A stretch of 64,000 nt of DNA, from the NCBI GenBank assembly GCA_949152475.1, contig OX424556.1, positions 54,766,451 through 54,830,450 of the forward strand. Reading direction: 5' to 3'. Origin of the DNA: Terebella lapidaria (Eukaryota; Annelida; Polychaeta; Terebellida; Terebellidae). Below, in pieces: positions 1 through 12,900 of the stretch; position 1 is the first letter of the stretch, and every line of letters starts with the position of its first letter. The position numbers were made by a program, and so were the translations under genes. The notes beneath the pieces were generated by a model, which worked only from the letters and a program-made list of their open reading frames with translations, did not search any database and was not told where the DNA came from.

Positions 1-390
1 GATCAGACACTTTGCAAATGCTCAATGAGTCCTTCCAAATATTGAACAACTCTGAAACATCTGGGCCTACTGGAAATCAATGAACGAAAAGTGTACTGTG
101 AGATATGTACATTATTCACTTTTGTATATGGCACGAGCAGTGATCAAAGGACATTCGAGAAGCAGTAGAGCACAATTTCTCGACTCCACTATCATTGGCA
201 TAGTGACATCACAGTCCCATGAATATCGATTAATTTTAGACATGCATGATCAAATTGAAAAAAAAAGGAATATCTTTATATTGCGAGGTGGGTCTATATC
301 CAGAGAGAGAGGCACAAACAATTTGCACATGTCGTTAATGTACATGTACCCCATTGTGTCTAAACTTTGCATGGGATGACCTAATTAAAG
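1..390. other. No gene recognised; AT-rich sequence
   Basis: I see no supported gene, RNA or intact element here. Short open stretches exist but have no recognisable motif or splice context. Confidence 0.5.
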
Positions 391-900
391 CTGGAAAAAA
401 ATAGCCCAAGGGTTAAGATAGGTTACCGGACAATACATAATAGCTATTTAATGGGTCACATCAAAATCAAAGTCACGAGAGTATTCAGTATATATGATTT
501 CCTATATGCTCCCAATTGATTACTAAGCTGTAAATTCAATAATACGAGAGATATTAGTTATTTTATTAGTAGATCTATACAGAAATATATGGATTCCGGA
601 AAAGTCTTTCATACATATTTTACCATTTTTGACTGCAGAAGCCAATTTACACATTTCAGGTCAAAGATTACCTTGAGACTTACCAGAGATAATCGAAGTC
701 AAGTTCAAGGTCATCAGATCGAGTTCGAGATCCAACATATACATACTCGTGATAACCTAAAGAGGTCAATTTATTAATTTTAGGTTAGATCAGATCTTGA
801 GACTCGTTGTCAAGGTCAGGTCATACGAACAATGACACCCCATATTATCATAATACATATCTAAGCTCTATCTACAAGAGTGTTCTCTGCAGAGGCCAGT
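391..900 (-). mobile_element. GTTACC-family Helitron-like fragment, reverse orientation
   Basis: On the - strand this reads as the 3' end of the family: 134-bp-type monomers (about 440-900, decayed) run into GTCCGGTAACCT (reverse complement at 419-433), then a hairpin of the TAGCCC...GGGCTA type (about 401-411) and a T-rich end. The same end occurs on the + strand at 26,408-26,442 and 57,765-57,795. The 5' part is missing or has decayed beyond recognition. Confidence 0.6.
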
Positions 901-2060
901 TTACACTTCAGGTCGGACATGACCTTGAGGTTCACCACTCAAAGTCGTCTGAGGTCGTTCTGTCCCCAGACGCAGAGTCCGATTAATTTTATTAAGGGCC
1001 TTTTAGTAGGGTCTACATTTCTTGCAAAAAAAAAAAATTGCACCATATTCATACGATTCACAAATGAGTTAAAATAGTGTTCTTAAAATGGTGGACCAAG
1101 ATAGGCCTATACTCCAGCAAACTACCACATGTAGAAAATATTGAAGGAACCAACGAGTGGACGACAAACGAAAAACCATGACAATATGTCCAGGATATCT
1201 GGCCTGCACGGAAAATGCTTTATTTTTTTTTTCAGAAATTGATACCAAGAAAGAAACCATTTATCCTACTACGCCTCGTGTATGTGTCTAGTACATATGT
1301 CGCACACATCTTTACTCTCGATCGATATTCTTAAAAAACATCGAAGAGTTTTTTGTTTTTTTTTTAAATACCTGTCGATCAGCAAAACCGAAAGTAATGG
1401 AAAGTCCAGTTTCCCCGTCAAGTGTACTAGTAGAATGACGCACGTATAATTGATATGCAAACATATGCATAGAGAAGACTCTTCTCTATGATGCGTATGT
1501 AGTTGTCAATAGTTCGACAACAAACATACTGGTTGTTGTCCAACTAGTTGCTAAGTGCAGGGAGGGGGAGGGTGTAGTGGGGGGGGGGGGGGGGCGGGTG
1601 TTGAGCTCTTGGGTGTGTCGTGAGTTGCTCTCTATTTAATGTTCATAACAGAATTGCACACTGTCGCGTGAACAACTTCCTTGAATATGTGGTGAGAAAA
1701 TAGTCGCAACAACCGTGGACGCAAGGTATAGGGCCTATCGACGTATGTGTAAACTGTAAGTCCTAAATTTAAGCATACAAAATAATAATGTATTAGGTAT
1801 ATGAAAATTATGTTAAATTGACATTTGTATAACAATATCCTATAATACGCACTGCAAAACAGGGCTCCGTTGCGTTAAATATGTTGGTGTACACGAAACG
1901 AGTCCTCGGATGCGATATTTTTGTCGCATCCGATCTTTCCAGAAATGGCTATGGATCTAGAGCTATAATACGACTCTATAAATGGCATTTAGTGGAGTCT
2001 ACCGACTAATGATCGATGACAAGGTGTTTTGTAGAAATAGGCCTATCCAGGTAGGTCAGG
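900..2060. other. No gene recognised; decayed repeats and AT-rich DNA
   Basis: Weak similarity to the GTTACC family and to another dispersed repeat (CTGCAGAGGCC near 887, compare 3,850 and 15,990) is visible at the left. The rest shows no coding region that I can support. Confidence 0.4.
1579..1594 (+). repeat. Homopolymer run of 16 G
   Basis: A run of 16 G lies in a G-rich stretch (about 1,559-1,600). It could form a G-quadruplex and is likely to vary in length or be hard to sequence. Confidence 0.9.
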
Positions 2061-3995
2061 AAGGAACACCTTATTTTACTGCGCGTTGCGTCCGTCGTCC
2101 GTCGGCGTCCGTCGTCGTCGTCCGTCTACATTTTTATCTTTAAAGTTTACAGGAAATCATTCTGAAATTTTGCACAAAAATGCCAAAAAATATTTCTAGA
2201 GGTATTTTTTAGTTTTTTTATTTTCAATTTTTTTCAAAATGGTGCCCATTTTTTACGAAAAAACGACCAATTTTGGACTTTGACGGTCGTTTTCTCAAAA
2301 TCTGTTCGGTAACTTTTTTTCTTATTGATGCATAACACTCCTCATATGTACCCCTGTGACATGTATAAGTTTCGTTGCCCTCGGATCGTTCGAAGTGGGA
2401 CATTTCGGGCCCAAACTCGGCCCAAATGGGACTTTCCAATGTTAAATTCCCTATGCTTTTACATGCGACACATTATTGCTAATATCTCACTTAACATTGA
2501 GAATAGAGACTAGGAATCAATTGTGGACATATAGGAAATGATATATTCTGAATATTCTCGTGACCTTGAATTTGACCTTTAACCTCATTTTCAAGGTCAG
2601 AGCACAAAATGGCTAATATCTTGCTTATTATCGACTTTACAGCTTAGGAATCAATTGTGAACATATAGGAATATTTATGGCCTTGAACTTGAACTTTGAC
2701 CTCACTTTCAAGGTCACATCACAGAATAGCTAATATCTCACTTATTATCGACTTTACAGCTTAGGAACCAATTGTGGACATACTAGAATTGATATATTTA
2801 TTGAATATTTGCATGGCCTTGAATCGATTAATGACTTTATTTTTAAGGTCACTGGACAGAAGGCTAACATCTCTTAGCCCTCGGGCTAATTTTTCCAAAT
2901 ATCTCATTATTAAAATTATTAAAATTAGAGATTAGGAATCAATTGTGGACATATAGGAATGATATATGCTGGATATTCTCATGACCTTGAATTTGACCTT
3001 TGACCTCATTTTCAAGGTCACAGGTCAAAATGGCTAATATCTCGCTTATTATCGACTTTACAGCTTAGGAATCAATTGTGGACATATAGGAAATGATATA
3101 TGCTGAGTATTCTCGTGCCCTTTACTTTGACCTTTAACCTAATTGTCCAAGGTCACAGGACAAAATGGCTAATATCTCGCTTATTATCGACTTAACAGCT
3201 TAGGAATCAATTATGAACATATAGGAAATGCAATATGCTGAATATTGCCATGACCTTGAATTCGACCTTTGACCTCATTTTCAAGGTCAAAGAACAAAAT
3301 GGCTTCATAGTGTGGTGTGGGAATCAATCATGGACATATAGGAAATGTTATACGCCAAATATTCTGGTGACCTTGAATTTTATCTTTGCCTTCATTTCAA
3401 GTCCACAGGACAAAAGTGCTAATATTCCCTTGATTATTCAATTCACGGCTTAGCAATCAACTGTGGACATGATATATGCTTAATATTATATATGCTGAAC
3501 ATTCTTTTGACCTTGAATTCAACCAGTGACCTGGCTAACATCTAAAATATTAAACATATATTTTGCAAATCGCATTACTATCCATTTTGGACCATTTCCA
3601 GTGGGAAAAAAATTTCACCCTTTGAAAAAAAACATTTGCACTTTGAAAATTTTCGGCAATTTTTTTAACTTTCATAATGGGAGCTGCCAGAACTGTACTC
3701 ATAGAACGCTTGAAGATAAAGCTTAGAAACTGGCACTTTCACATGGGATGTCATATATGGCGATTTGTATGGTGACCTTGAATTTAACCTTTGATGACCT
3801 TGAATGGTCAAAACAGCCCTTTCGGGGTTAAAAAAATGCCCAGATTTGCCTCCACAGATGAAATGCTTGTAGAAAGAGTTTAAGTTTGCATTATGAGCAT
3901 GTAGAAAGTCATATTTGGAACAACTGATGATGACTTTGAGTTGACCTTGAGTGCTAAATGTCCGGAGTGAATTGTGTAAATTAGCCACTGAGGCT
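2060..3995 (+). mobile_element. GTTACC-family Helitron-like fragment with satellite monomers
   Basis: The left part has the family's internal 5' region: GTCCGTC/GTCGTC simple repeat (2,090-2,128), the 'tttaaagtttacagg' segment and T tracts with a 'tttttcaaaatgg' block (about 2,200-2,250). From about 2,520 to 3,530 there are about seven diverged 134-bp-type monomers with the TGACCTTGAATTTGACCTTTG core. An internal hairpin end (TAGCCCtcGGGCTA, 2,876-2,889) and a segment shared with 22,850-23,000 follow. The intact 5' terminus is absent, so this is an old fragment. Confidence 0.65.
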
Positions 3996-4881
3996 TAAAC
4001 ACTTGCACATAGCATAGGATAGGATAGGATATTTGTTTATTCAGCAACTTGAAATGAAATGATATGAAATAATAAGCAATAAGTGAAAAATGATAGTGGA
4101 ATATACATGTACTGACAAAATATGAGATAAACAGACATTGATACATGTAAGTTGCTGAAGAGACCATACAAAGCCTGAGGGCTGTATTATGTATGGCCTC
4201 AAAAAAAAGAAGAAAAAGATAGATAGATACATGGCAAGAAAACATAAACCAAGGAAAGAAAATGCTAAACGAAAATACAGGTAATGAGAAATAATAAAAC
4301 AAAGGAAATAACATACTAATCAGATGTACATGTAATGAGTAAGAAAGTAAAGAGAGAGAAAAAAAATTAACACTTGAGTGTGACATTTTGGTGGATGGAA
4401 CTACTGGGAACCCCGACGACCCTAGGTGTCAATTTTATTAACATTATAATGTAGATATGTAATTGGAAAAGAATGTTTTGTCTTTGGTTGGAAAATTACT
4501 GACCCAAGAAAAGTTCAAAAGCCATGGAACAACAATGAAACTATGAATTTATGATTCAATTTCAGAATGAATGAACTGGAAATTTAATGAATAACAGTAA
4601 TGTGGGTTGTAAAAAGATCCACGGACCCAAACCGTACTAGAGATCATTGACAGTGTAAGCCCATGGATATAAACATATATTTGTTTCATAATGTCCTTGA
4701 AAAAGATAAAGATATATTTTCCACACACATAAAAAATGGTGAATAGGCCATCAGATTAGTGTGCCCTGACCCATGTTACAAACACATATACAAAAGGTTC
4801 TGTGGTGATTTAGTGATAAACGATACATGTATATGTATGTATACGTTATGATATTAGCCAAGTCACGATCAGAGATCATAA

Positions 4882-5910
4882 TGTAGCATGACAACACCTT
4901 TCTGAAATATTGGGTCTACATGGTCATACAATACACCAAAAGAAAGTGTGAAGCTTCAGGAAAACAAATATGTAACAAAATTGACCGTAGGTATTGATGC
5001 AGAGGTGCTAGAGCATTTCGAAGAAGGGTACCGTCAGGTCCTTCTGAAGACAAAAATTAGGGAAAAGTCCAAAAAAGTGAAGCTTGCTGTTTACACGCAA
5101 ACAAAACGTGATAATACATATTTCAGGGCTTGAAAATATTCAATATTAATTACTTTACACATTGCAACATCATACACACTAAAAATATATGACGTTGGTG
5201 GTGATCACTGTGCCCAAAGTTGTCAAATTTGCCCTCATCAGGCCATTAGAAGCATGATTAGAAGTAAAACAAAATGATCACTGAAGCCATTTCTGACAAA
5301 ATTCTAGTCACAAAAAATTGTTTTATTTGTAGCAAAATGTCCAAGGTGCTCCTTTACTGTAATGTTATCAAAGTTCAATAAAAAAAATCTTATGAGATAT
5401 GCCCAAAAATGAATTTTTCCCTGATGTCTCCAAAAAACGATAGCCCAACTTGTTTACATGGGCGATAATAGGGGCTTCAAGTGCCAACCAATACTGAACA
5501 GATGGCGGAAGTGCAGATGAAACAGGACAGGCCCTTCATTTTGAAGCAATTTCCCAAGCAGTACGGGGGTTTATGATTGAAATATCGTTATATTATGAAA
5601 GAAAAAACATTATTTCACAAATTAAACCATGTATGATCGGCGACAAGAAGTTTTAACTTGTTTTTTGGAGTGAAAAAATACTTTGAGCTGAACTTTCACC
5701 TCCGAAATTGGGTCAGATCTCAAAACGAGGGCTCTTGTCACCTAGGCCGATGTCTAATACATACCAAATATGCTATGAAAAAGACTTTTTGATTGGTCGA
5801 AAATGACCGTAACATGACCCCACCCAAACCGGGTTCAACGAGCTTCACTTTTTTCGCTCCCGCGAAAAACTGCTTGCGCGCGCCGCCTAGCGGAGTGTTG
5901 TCATGCTACA
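4882..5910. mobile_element. Non-autonomous TIR element with TAA target duplication (Harbinger-like)
   Basis: A perfect 16-bp inverted repeat, TGTAGCATGACAACAC at the left (4,882) and its reverse complement at the right (ending 5,910), is flanked on both sides by TAA (4,879-4,881 and 5,911-5,913). Three-base TWA duplications are typical of PIF/Harbinger elements, but the TIR sequence itself does not prove the family. The 1,029-bp interior has no transposase that I recognise. It lies in the probable LINE 3' UTR; sequence resembling CGTTATGATA..TTAGCC occurs on both sides (about 4,845 and 6,116). Confidence 0.8.
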
Positions 5911-6167
5911 TAATGCTTGAAACAAGCCCACGAATCCCACCCGCCCTAGGCCTAGAGACCCTTGAAAATGTAATGCCCATTTATATACAATCCCAAGATA
6001 TATACCAGTATATATATCCTGAAATTGTATATCAATTTAGTGTGATCTGATCTGGATATAGGACATCCGTTATAGAATGATTTGTAATAATCAATGTGTG
6101 TATGTGCATACATACGTTATGATACATATTAGCCCAGTCATCAGAAGAGATGATATTGGTTGTAGGT

Positions 6168-7696
6168 TCACATACAGTCTTTGCAGGTAGGATTTGAGCA
6201 CCATACAATGTTTTTATAATTAGATAGCATTGCGTGTCTGAGATATGTTTTAATTTGATTTATTGACATGAAGTTATGGTCTGGCAAAAGTGATTGCCAT
6301 TTATTCCAGATGTGAGGAAAATTGAAAATAGGAAACCTGCCAGCAAAGTCACTTGTGGCACGTCGGACATAAAGCTGCTCTGATTGTCTGGTGATATGAT
6401 GTGATTGAATTTCATGATTGACAACAAACATGCCATTGAAAGATGCAGGTAGTTTATTTTTAAGATATTTCGCCATAAATAGGGAAATATCACATTCATA
6501 CTGATCTGAGAGTTTGAGAATATTTAGTTTTTTTAATAATGGCTCAGTATGACTATTATAACTAGCCCCACCTATAACTCTAATTGCTCGTTTTTGCAAT
6601 ATTGAAATGGAATTTAAAAGAGATGTGGAGGCATTACCCCATGCTAATAGGCCATAAGTAAGATATGGATGTATTAGAGAAAAGTATAGGGTTCTCAGGC
6701 ACTTCTGTGGAAGAAAGTTTCTTACTTGCCTGATAATAAATAGGGCACGAGATATTTTAGTTTTGATATGTTTAATGTGGTCTCCCCAAGAGAGATGATC
6801 ATCTATTTTGACACCTAAAAATTTAGTACTAGTTTCTATTTGGTCTTTACCAACTCTTTCAAGGACTGTGCCATTTATAGATATATTATTGTGTGATAAA
6901 TTGATGTTGGCTCTGGGTGATCTGATGTGGACATATTTGGTTTTTTTGGCATTTAATGATAATCTATTTGCACAAAACCAATTATATAGATTATTAACTT
7001 CCTTGTTTGCATTGAGATACAAATTGTCTATACCACTATCAGAAATATAAAGTGAAGTGTCATCTGCAAATGAGAGGATTTTTCCTTGTGAGACAGAGTG
7101 ACCTATATCATTTACATAGATGAGATACAGTAGAGGGCCCAGTATTGATCCTTGTGGAACACCATATTCCATAGGTAATGTGTCAGAAACTGAATCATCA
7201 AAAGCCACATATTGGGTACGCATAGTCAAATAGTTTGTTAACCAGTCTTTAATTTTGCCTCTTAGTCCATAATATTCAATTTTGGTTAGAAGTATATCTC
7301 TGTTTATCACATCAAAGGCCTTAGAAAGATCACACAATATGGTTATGGTAGATTGCTTGGGTGTCACATTATTTGCTTCCGCGCAGTCATTAAGTAAGTG
7401 CAAAATGGGGTGGATTGTACTGTGACTGGATCTGAAACCATACTGGTGATTATAGAAGAGATTGTTTTTCTGGAAGTAATCTGTGATTTTGTTGAAAACA
7501 ATTTTCTTAAAAATTTTGGAAAATGAAGGTAATAAGCTAATTGGTCTATGGTTATTTAGAATTGTGTTGTCACCGGATTTATAAATTGGAACCACTTTAG
7601 CAATTTTAAGGGTATTGGGGACTATGCCTGTCAGTAAGGATCTATTAATTATGTGTGTCAGTGCTATATGGATGTAATGAATGCTTTGCTTTATTA
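6168..7696 (-). pseudogene. LINE ORF2, reverse transcriptase part (last segment)
   Basis: This is the reverse transcriptase and C-terminal region of the same LINE, about 509 codons. In order it shows ITIAKV-like entry residues followed by VVPIYKSGD, HRPISLLPSFSKIFKK, HQYGFRSSHST, LCDLSKAFDVINRDIL, YGVPQGSILGPLLYLIYVND, and the catalytic FADDT box (SFADDTSLY). A long C-terminal region ends in a Cys-x2-Cys type tail (CKDCM) before the stop at 6,168. These are hallmarks of the CR1/L2/Jockey clade. The open frame also runs leftward in protein terms into a lysine-rich stretch at 7,697-7,805; that is read-through into the inserted element's poly-T tract, not LINE protein. I see no stop inside the RT segment. 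Confidence 0.9.
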
Positions 7697-8843
7697 TTAG
7701 GCATCCCGATTGAAAATCGGGAGGCCTTATGTTTTTGTCTGTTTTTTTTTTTTTTCTTTTTTTTTTTTTTCTTTTTTTTCTTCCGCCGTTCGGTTTCCGG
7801 ATCATAACTCTTGAACGCCTTAATCTATCTTTCCGAAATTTTCACAGCTCATCCGAAATACTTTGCTCCTAACCCCTATTGTTTTTCGTCGAGACCCGAA
7901 ATCCAAGATGGCCGCCAGCGGCCATTTTGGAAAAAAAAATCGGGCGATTCCTGTCAATGTCATAATTTGATTCAGGCAATTTCCAGGGGGAAAAAATTTT
8001 TTGGGTGTATTTTTTTTTTGGACTTAGAATTTTTCCCTCGCCTGCCCCCATGCAGATGTAATACTGTGACTGAGCCATGCTACTGTATTCACTGACTGCA
8101 GCCTGCATGTCCCATGTGTCCAGCATGAGGCTAGGCTCTGCCCTCTCAGCCAGTGCAGTATATGAGAGCCCTGCTCAGTAATGCCTGTGATAAGGCAATA
8201 CCCCCCCCCCCCCTCTCCCTCCCCCACCTCCACTGTCAGCCAGTCTAATCTGCATATGAATGTAGCAATGTATCAGTGACTTGTATGCACTGCCCCTCTT
8301 CCCCCCCCCCCCCCCTCTCCTGTCCCCTCACCCCAGTTTACTATACTAACACCAACAAGTTGGAACAATGCCCTCCTTCCCTTTCTAAAGAAAACAATAG
8401 GTGGTTATATAATGATGACCCAAACTGAAGATAACAGCTTTGAAGGTCTGCCTGGGCCTTGGTTGCCGGTCAATTGTTCATTGTATTCAGTTAAAACAGC
8501 ACTGTGTTTATCTGGATGAAACTACATGCATTGTTTTGTTTTCTAGCTGTATTTCACATGCAGTGACCAAATTATCATTGTTTTACTTAGCCAGAACCCA
8601 GAATAATTACCTTTTTGCTTGTATTATGAATGTATGTCATGTCTGTACATTTAATACCTATTGAGATTAAAATAAATATCTGATGGACATTTGTCTAGTG
8701 AGCAACTGCTATAATTTGAACTCTCACTCCCACCTGTGTTCAATAATCCTGGTATATGTATTATAATAACAGTCAAGTTTCACCATTAGAAAAGAACAGA
8801 AAAATTGGGGGATGCCACAAAGCCTATAGGCTTTTATGTCTAG
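7697..8843 (+). mobile_element. Helitron2/Helentron-like non-autonomous element, copy 1
   Basis: It starts TTAGGCATCCC and ends CTAG, between flanks TTATTA and TTTTCAT. At the 5' end, CCCGATT and AATCGGG form a hairpin inside AGGC/GCCT. Near the 3' end, GGGGGATGCC is an inverted copy of the 5' GGCATCCC, followed by the hairpin AGCCtatAGGCT and TTATGTCTAG. There is no target duplication, and the host LINE frame is continuous across the site. This matches the terminal plan of Helitron2/Helentron elements (asymmetric inverted repeats, 3' hairpin). The interior has poly-T/poly-C tracts (7,743-7,780; 8,200-8,214; 8,301-8,314) and no Rep-helicase. It is mobilised in trans, if at all. Confidence 0.85.
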
Positions 8844-9186
8844 TTTTCATTGGGATAAGGTCATGACCAAAACTAGTTTTGGGTTTGAGTTTAGATACTA
8901 CATTCAGTACTTCTAGTGGTGTGACAGGTTCAATAAACATGCTTGATTTATATGGTGTTTTGAGATAGTCCTTATAGGATGTGTTTGTAACTGGTATGCT
9001 GTTACTTGTCTTAACACCAATTTCGGCAAAAAATCTATTAAACGCTCGAGCAATATTCATTTTGTCTGATACTAGGCTGTTATCGATATTGAAGAATTGT
9101 GGCAAAATGGGTTTTGTTTTATTCGGATTGATTGCATTTGTAAGTATTTTCCATGTGGCTTTGATGTCATTTTGTGATTCATATAA
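8844..9186 (-). pseudogene. LINE ORF2, linker segment between endonuclease and RT
   Basis: This 343-bp piece lies between the two Helitron-like insertions. On the - strand it stays open and contains ATWKILTNAIN and, further on, FGHDLIPMK. Such sequences lie between endonuclease and reverse transcriptase in CR1/Jockey-type ORF2 proteins. Its left and right ends join codon to codon with the flanking LINE segments once the two insertions are ignored. It is too short to act alone. Confidence 0.8.
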
Positions 9187-9360
9187 TTAAGGCATTTCGG
9201 CAGAAATGCCTTTATGGTTTTAGCAGAATTTTTTTTTTTTTTTTTTTTTTTCTTCTTCCGCCACTTTTGGTTTCCGGACGATAACTTTAGATTGCCTCGA
9301 CGGATCCTTGTCAAATTTTCACCGCAAGTCAGAAATGATATGAGGAAGAACCCTATTCTT

Positions 9361-9960
9361 TTTGAGCCGGATCGGAGGTCCGTGAGGTCCGTGAGGATGA
9401 AATCAAGGCTAATTTTAAGACTTGGTTTCCGGACGATAACTGGAAAAATATTTATGCAATAGTTGCAGAACTCTGCATGGAGGTTCATATGCCACCAGGG
9501 AAGAACCCTATTGATTTTGGGATCGATCCGTCAAACGACCTTTGACCTAGAGGTCAAAATAATTTTTTGCTGATTCATCCTTGAGGCTTCCTGCATATCT
9601 CGGAAACCGTGCGTCGTAGAGCGAAACGGACGTTATTTTCGGACTCGTCGCCCTAGACAAACATCTCTAGGGTGTACTTTTTTTTTTGATCCGGCTCCGA
9701 GGTTCGTGAGGTCCGTGAGGATGAAATCGAGGAACTTGGTTTCCGGACGATAACTCAAAAAATATTCAGGCCATAGTTGCAGAATTTTGCACGGAGGTTT
9801 ATATATCACCAGGGAAGAACCCTATTGATTTTGGGATCGATACCTCAAACGACCTTTGACCTAGAGGTCGAAATAATTTTTTGCTGAGTCATCCTTGATT
9901 CATCCTGCATATCTCGGAAACGGTGCGTCGTAGAGCGAAACGGACGTTATTTTCGGACTC
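9361..9960 (+). repeat. Two diverged copies of a unit of about 323 bp
   Basis: The block beginning near GTCCGTGAGGATGAAATC occurs at about 9,388 and again at about 9,711. Each copy continues through a 'cggacgataact', a 'ccagggaagaaccctattga' block and a palindromic TTTGACCTAGAGGTC segment (about 9,540; about 9,855). The unit ends in the GTGCGTCGTAGAGCG text that becomes the 147-bp monomer, so it looks like the ancestor from which the shorter satellite was cut out. Confidence 0.75.
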
Positions 9961-9969
9961 GTCGCACTA

Positions 9970-12900
9970 GACAAACATGTCTAAGGGTTATTATGGATGA
10001 ACTTTGACCTTGACCCGAAATTTTTTTGCCGAGTCGGCATTTTTCGTTTTCGTCGATATCTCGGAAACGGTGCGTCGTAGAGCGAAACGGACGTTATTTT
10101 CGGACTTATGAACTTTGACCTTGACCCGAAATTTTTTTGCCGAGTCGGCATTTTTCGTTTTCATCGATATCTCGGAAACGGTGCGTCGTAGAGCGAAACG
10201 GACGTTATTTTCGGACTCGTCGCACTAGACAAACATTTTTGACCCGAAATTTTTTTGCCGAGTCGGCATTTTTCGTTTTCGTCGATATCTCGGAAACGGT
10301 GCGTCGTAGAGCGAAACGGACGTTATTTTCGGACTCGTCGCACTAGACAAACATGTCTAAGGGGAATTATGGATGAACTTTGACCTTGACCCGAAATTTT
10401 TTTGCCGAGTCGGCATTTTTCGTTTTCGTCGATATCTCGGAAACGGTGCGTCGTAGAGCGAAACGGACGTTATTTTCGGACTCGTCGCACTAGACAAACA
10501 TGTCTAAGGGGTATTATTGATGAACTTTGACCTTGACCCGAAATTTTTTTGCCAAGTCGGCATTTTTCGTTTTCGTCGTTATCTCGGAAACGGTGCGTCG
10601 TAGAGCGAAACGGACGTTATTTTCGGACTCGTCGCACTTGACAAACATGTTTAAGGGGTATTATGGATGAACTTTGACCTTGACCCGAAATTTTTTTGCC
10701 GAGTCGGCATTTTTCGTTTTCGTCGATATCTCGGAAACGGTGTGTCGTAGAGCGAAACGGACGTTATTTTCGGACTCGTCGCACTAGACAAACATGTCTA
10801 AGGGTTATTATGGATGAACTTTGACCTTGACCCGAAATTTTTTTGCCGAGTCGGCATTTTTCGTTTTCGTCGATATCTCGGAAACGGTGCGTCGTAGAGC
10901 GAAACGGACGTTATTTTCGGACTTATGAACTTTGACCTTGACCCGAAATTTTTTTGCCGAGTCGGCATTTTTCGTTTTCGTCGATATCTCGGAAACGGTG
11001 CGTCGTAGAGCGAAACGGACGTTATTTTCGGACTCGTCGCACTAGACAAACATGTCTAAGGGGAATTATGGATGAACTTTGATTTTGACCCGAAATTTTT
11101 TTGCCGAGTCGGCATTTTTCGTTTTCGTCGATATCTCGGAAACGGTGCGTCGTAGAGCGAAACGGACGTTATTTTCGGACTCGTCGCACTAGACAAACAT
11201 GTCTAAGGGGTATTATTGATGAACTTTGACCTTGACCCGAAATTTTTTTGCCGAGTCGGCATTTTTCGTTTTCGTCGTTATCTCGGAAACGGTGCGTCGT
11301 AGAGCGAAACAGACGTTATTTTCGGACTCGTCGCACTTGACAAACATGTTTAAGGGGTATTATGGATGAACTTTGACCTTGACCCGAAATTTTTTTGCCG
11401 AGTCGGCATTTTTCGTTTTCGTCGATATCTCGGAAACGGTGCGTCGTAGAGCGAAACGGACGTTATTTTCGGACTCGTCGCACTAGACAAACATGTCTAA
11501 GGGGAATTATGGATGAACTTTGATTTTGACCCGAAATTTTTTTGCCGAGTCGGCATTTTTCGTTTTCGTCGATATCTCGGAAACGGTGCGTCGTAGAGCG
11601 AAACGGACGTTATTTTCGGACTCGTCGCACTAGACAAACATGTCTAAGGGGAATTATGGATGAACTTTGACCTTGACCCGAAATTTTTTTGCCGAGTCGG
11701 CATTTTTCGTTTTCGTCGATATCTCGGAAACGGTGCGTCGTAGAGCGAAACGGACGTTATTTTCGGACTCGTCGCACTAGACAAACATGTCTAAGGGGTA
11801 TTATTGATGAACTTTGACCTTGACCCGAAATTTTTTTGCCGAGTCGGCATTTTTCGTTTTCGTCGTTATCTCGGAAACGGTGCGCCGTAGAGCGAAACGG
11901 ACGTTATTTTCGGACTCGTCGCACTTGACAAACATGTTTAAGGGGTATTATGGATGAACTTTGACCTTGACCCGAAATTTTTTTGCCGAGTCGGCATTTT
12001 TCGTTTTCGTCGATATCTCGGAAACGGTGTGTCGTAGAGCGAAACGGACGTTATTTTCGGACTCGTCGCACTAGACAAACATGTCTAAGGGTTATTATGG
12101 ATGAACTTTGACCTTGACCCGAAATTTTTTTGCCGAGTCGGCATTTTTCGTTTTCGTCGATATCTCGGAAACGGTGCGTCGTAGAGCGAAACGGACGTTA
12201 TTTTCGGACTTATGAACTTTGACCTTGACCCGAAATTTTTTTGCCGAGTCGGCATTTTTCGTTTTCGTCGATATCTCGGAAACGGTGCGTCGTAGAGCGA
12301 AACGGACGTTATTTTCGGACTTATGAACTTTGACCTTGATCCGAAATTTTTTTGCCGAGTCGGCATTTTTCGTTTTCGTCGATATCTCGGAAACGGTGCG
12401 TCGTAGAGCGAAACGGACGTTATTTTCGGACTCGTCGCACTAGACAAACATTTTTGACCCGAAATTTTTTTGCCGAGTCGGCATTTTTCGTTTTCGTCGA
12501 TATCTCGGAAACGGTGCGTCGTAGAGCGAAACGGACGTTATTTTCGGACTCGTCGCACTAGACAAACATGTCTAAGGGGAATTATGGATGAACTTTGACC
12601 TTGACCCGAAATTTTTTTGCCGAGTCGGCATTTTTCGTTTTCGTCGATATCTCGGAAACGGTGCGTCGTAGAGCGAAACGGACGTTATTTTCGGACTCGT
12701 CGCACTAGACAAACATGTCTAAGGGGTATTATTGATGAACTTTGACCTTGACCCGAAATTTTTTTGCCAAGTCGGCATTTTTCGTTTTCGTCGTTATCTC
12801 GGAAACGGTGCGTCGTAGAGCGAAACGGACGTTATTTTCGGACTCGTCGCACTTGACAAACATGTTTAAGGGGTATTATGGATGAACTTTGACCTTGACC

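Noticed and set aside
4948-5133. A 61-codon open frame inside the TAA-flanked TIR element
   Set aside because: Too short, and without transposase or DNA-binding motifs.
7697-7805. Lysine-rich N terminus in front of the reverse transcriptase
   Set aside because: The lysines are the reverse reading of the Helitron-like element's poly-T tract; the LINE protein sequence starts at the insertion border.
8024-8664. Open frames inside the 1.15-kb Helitron-like element (also 57,883-58,724)
   Set aside because: They are rich in residues coded by poly-C and poly-T tracts, lack any replication or helicase motif and do not agree between strands.
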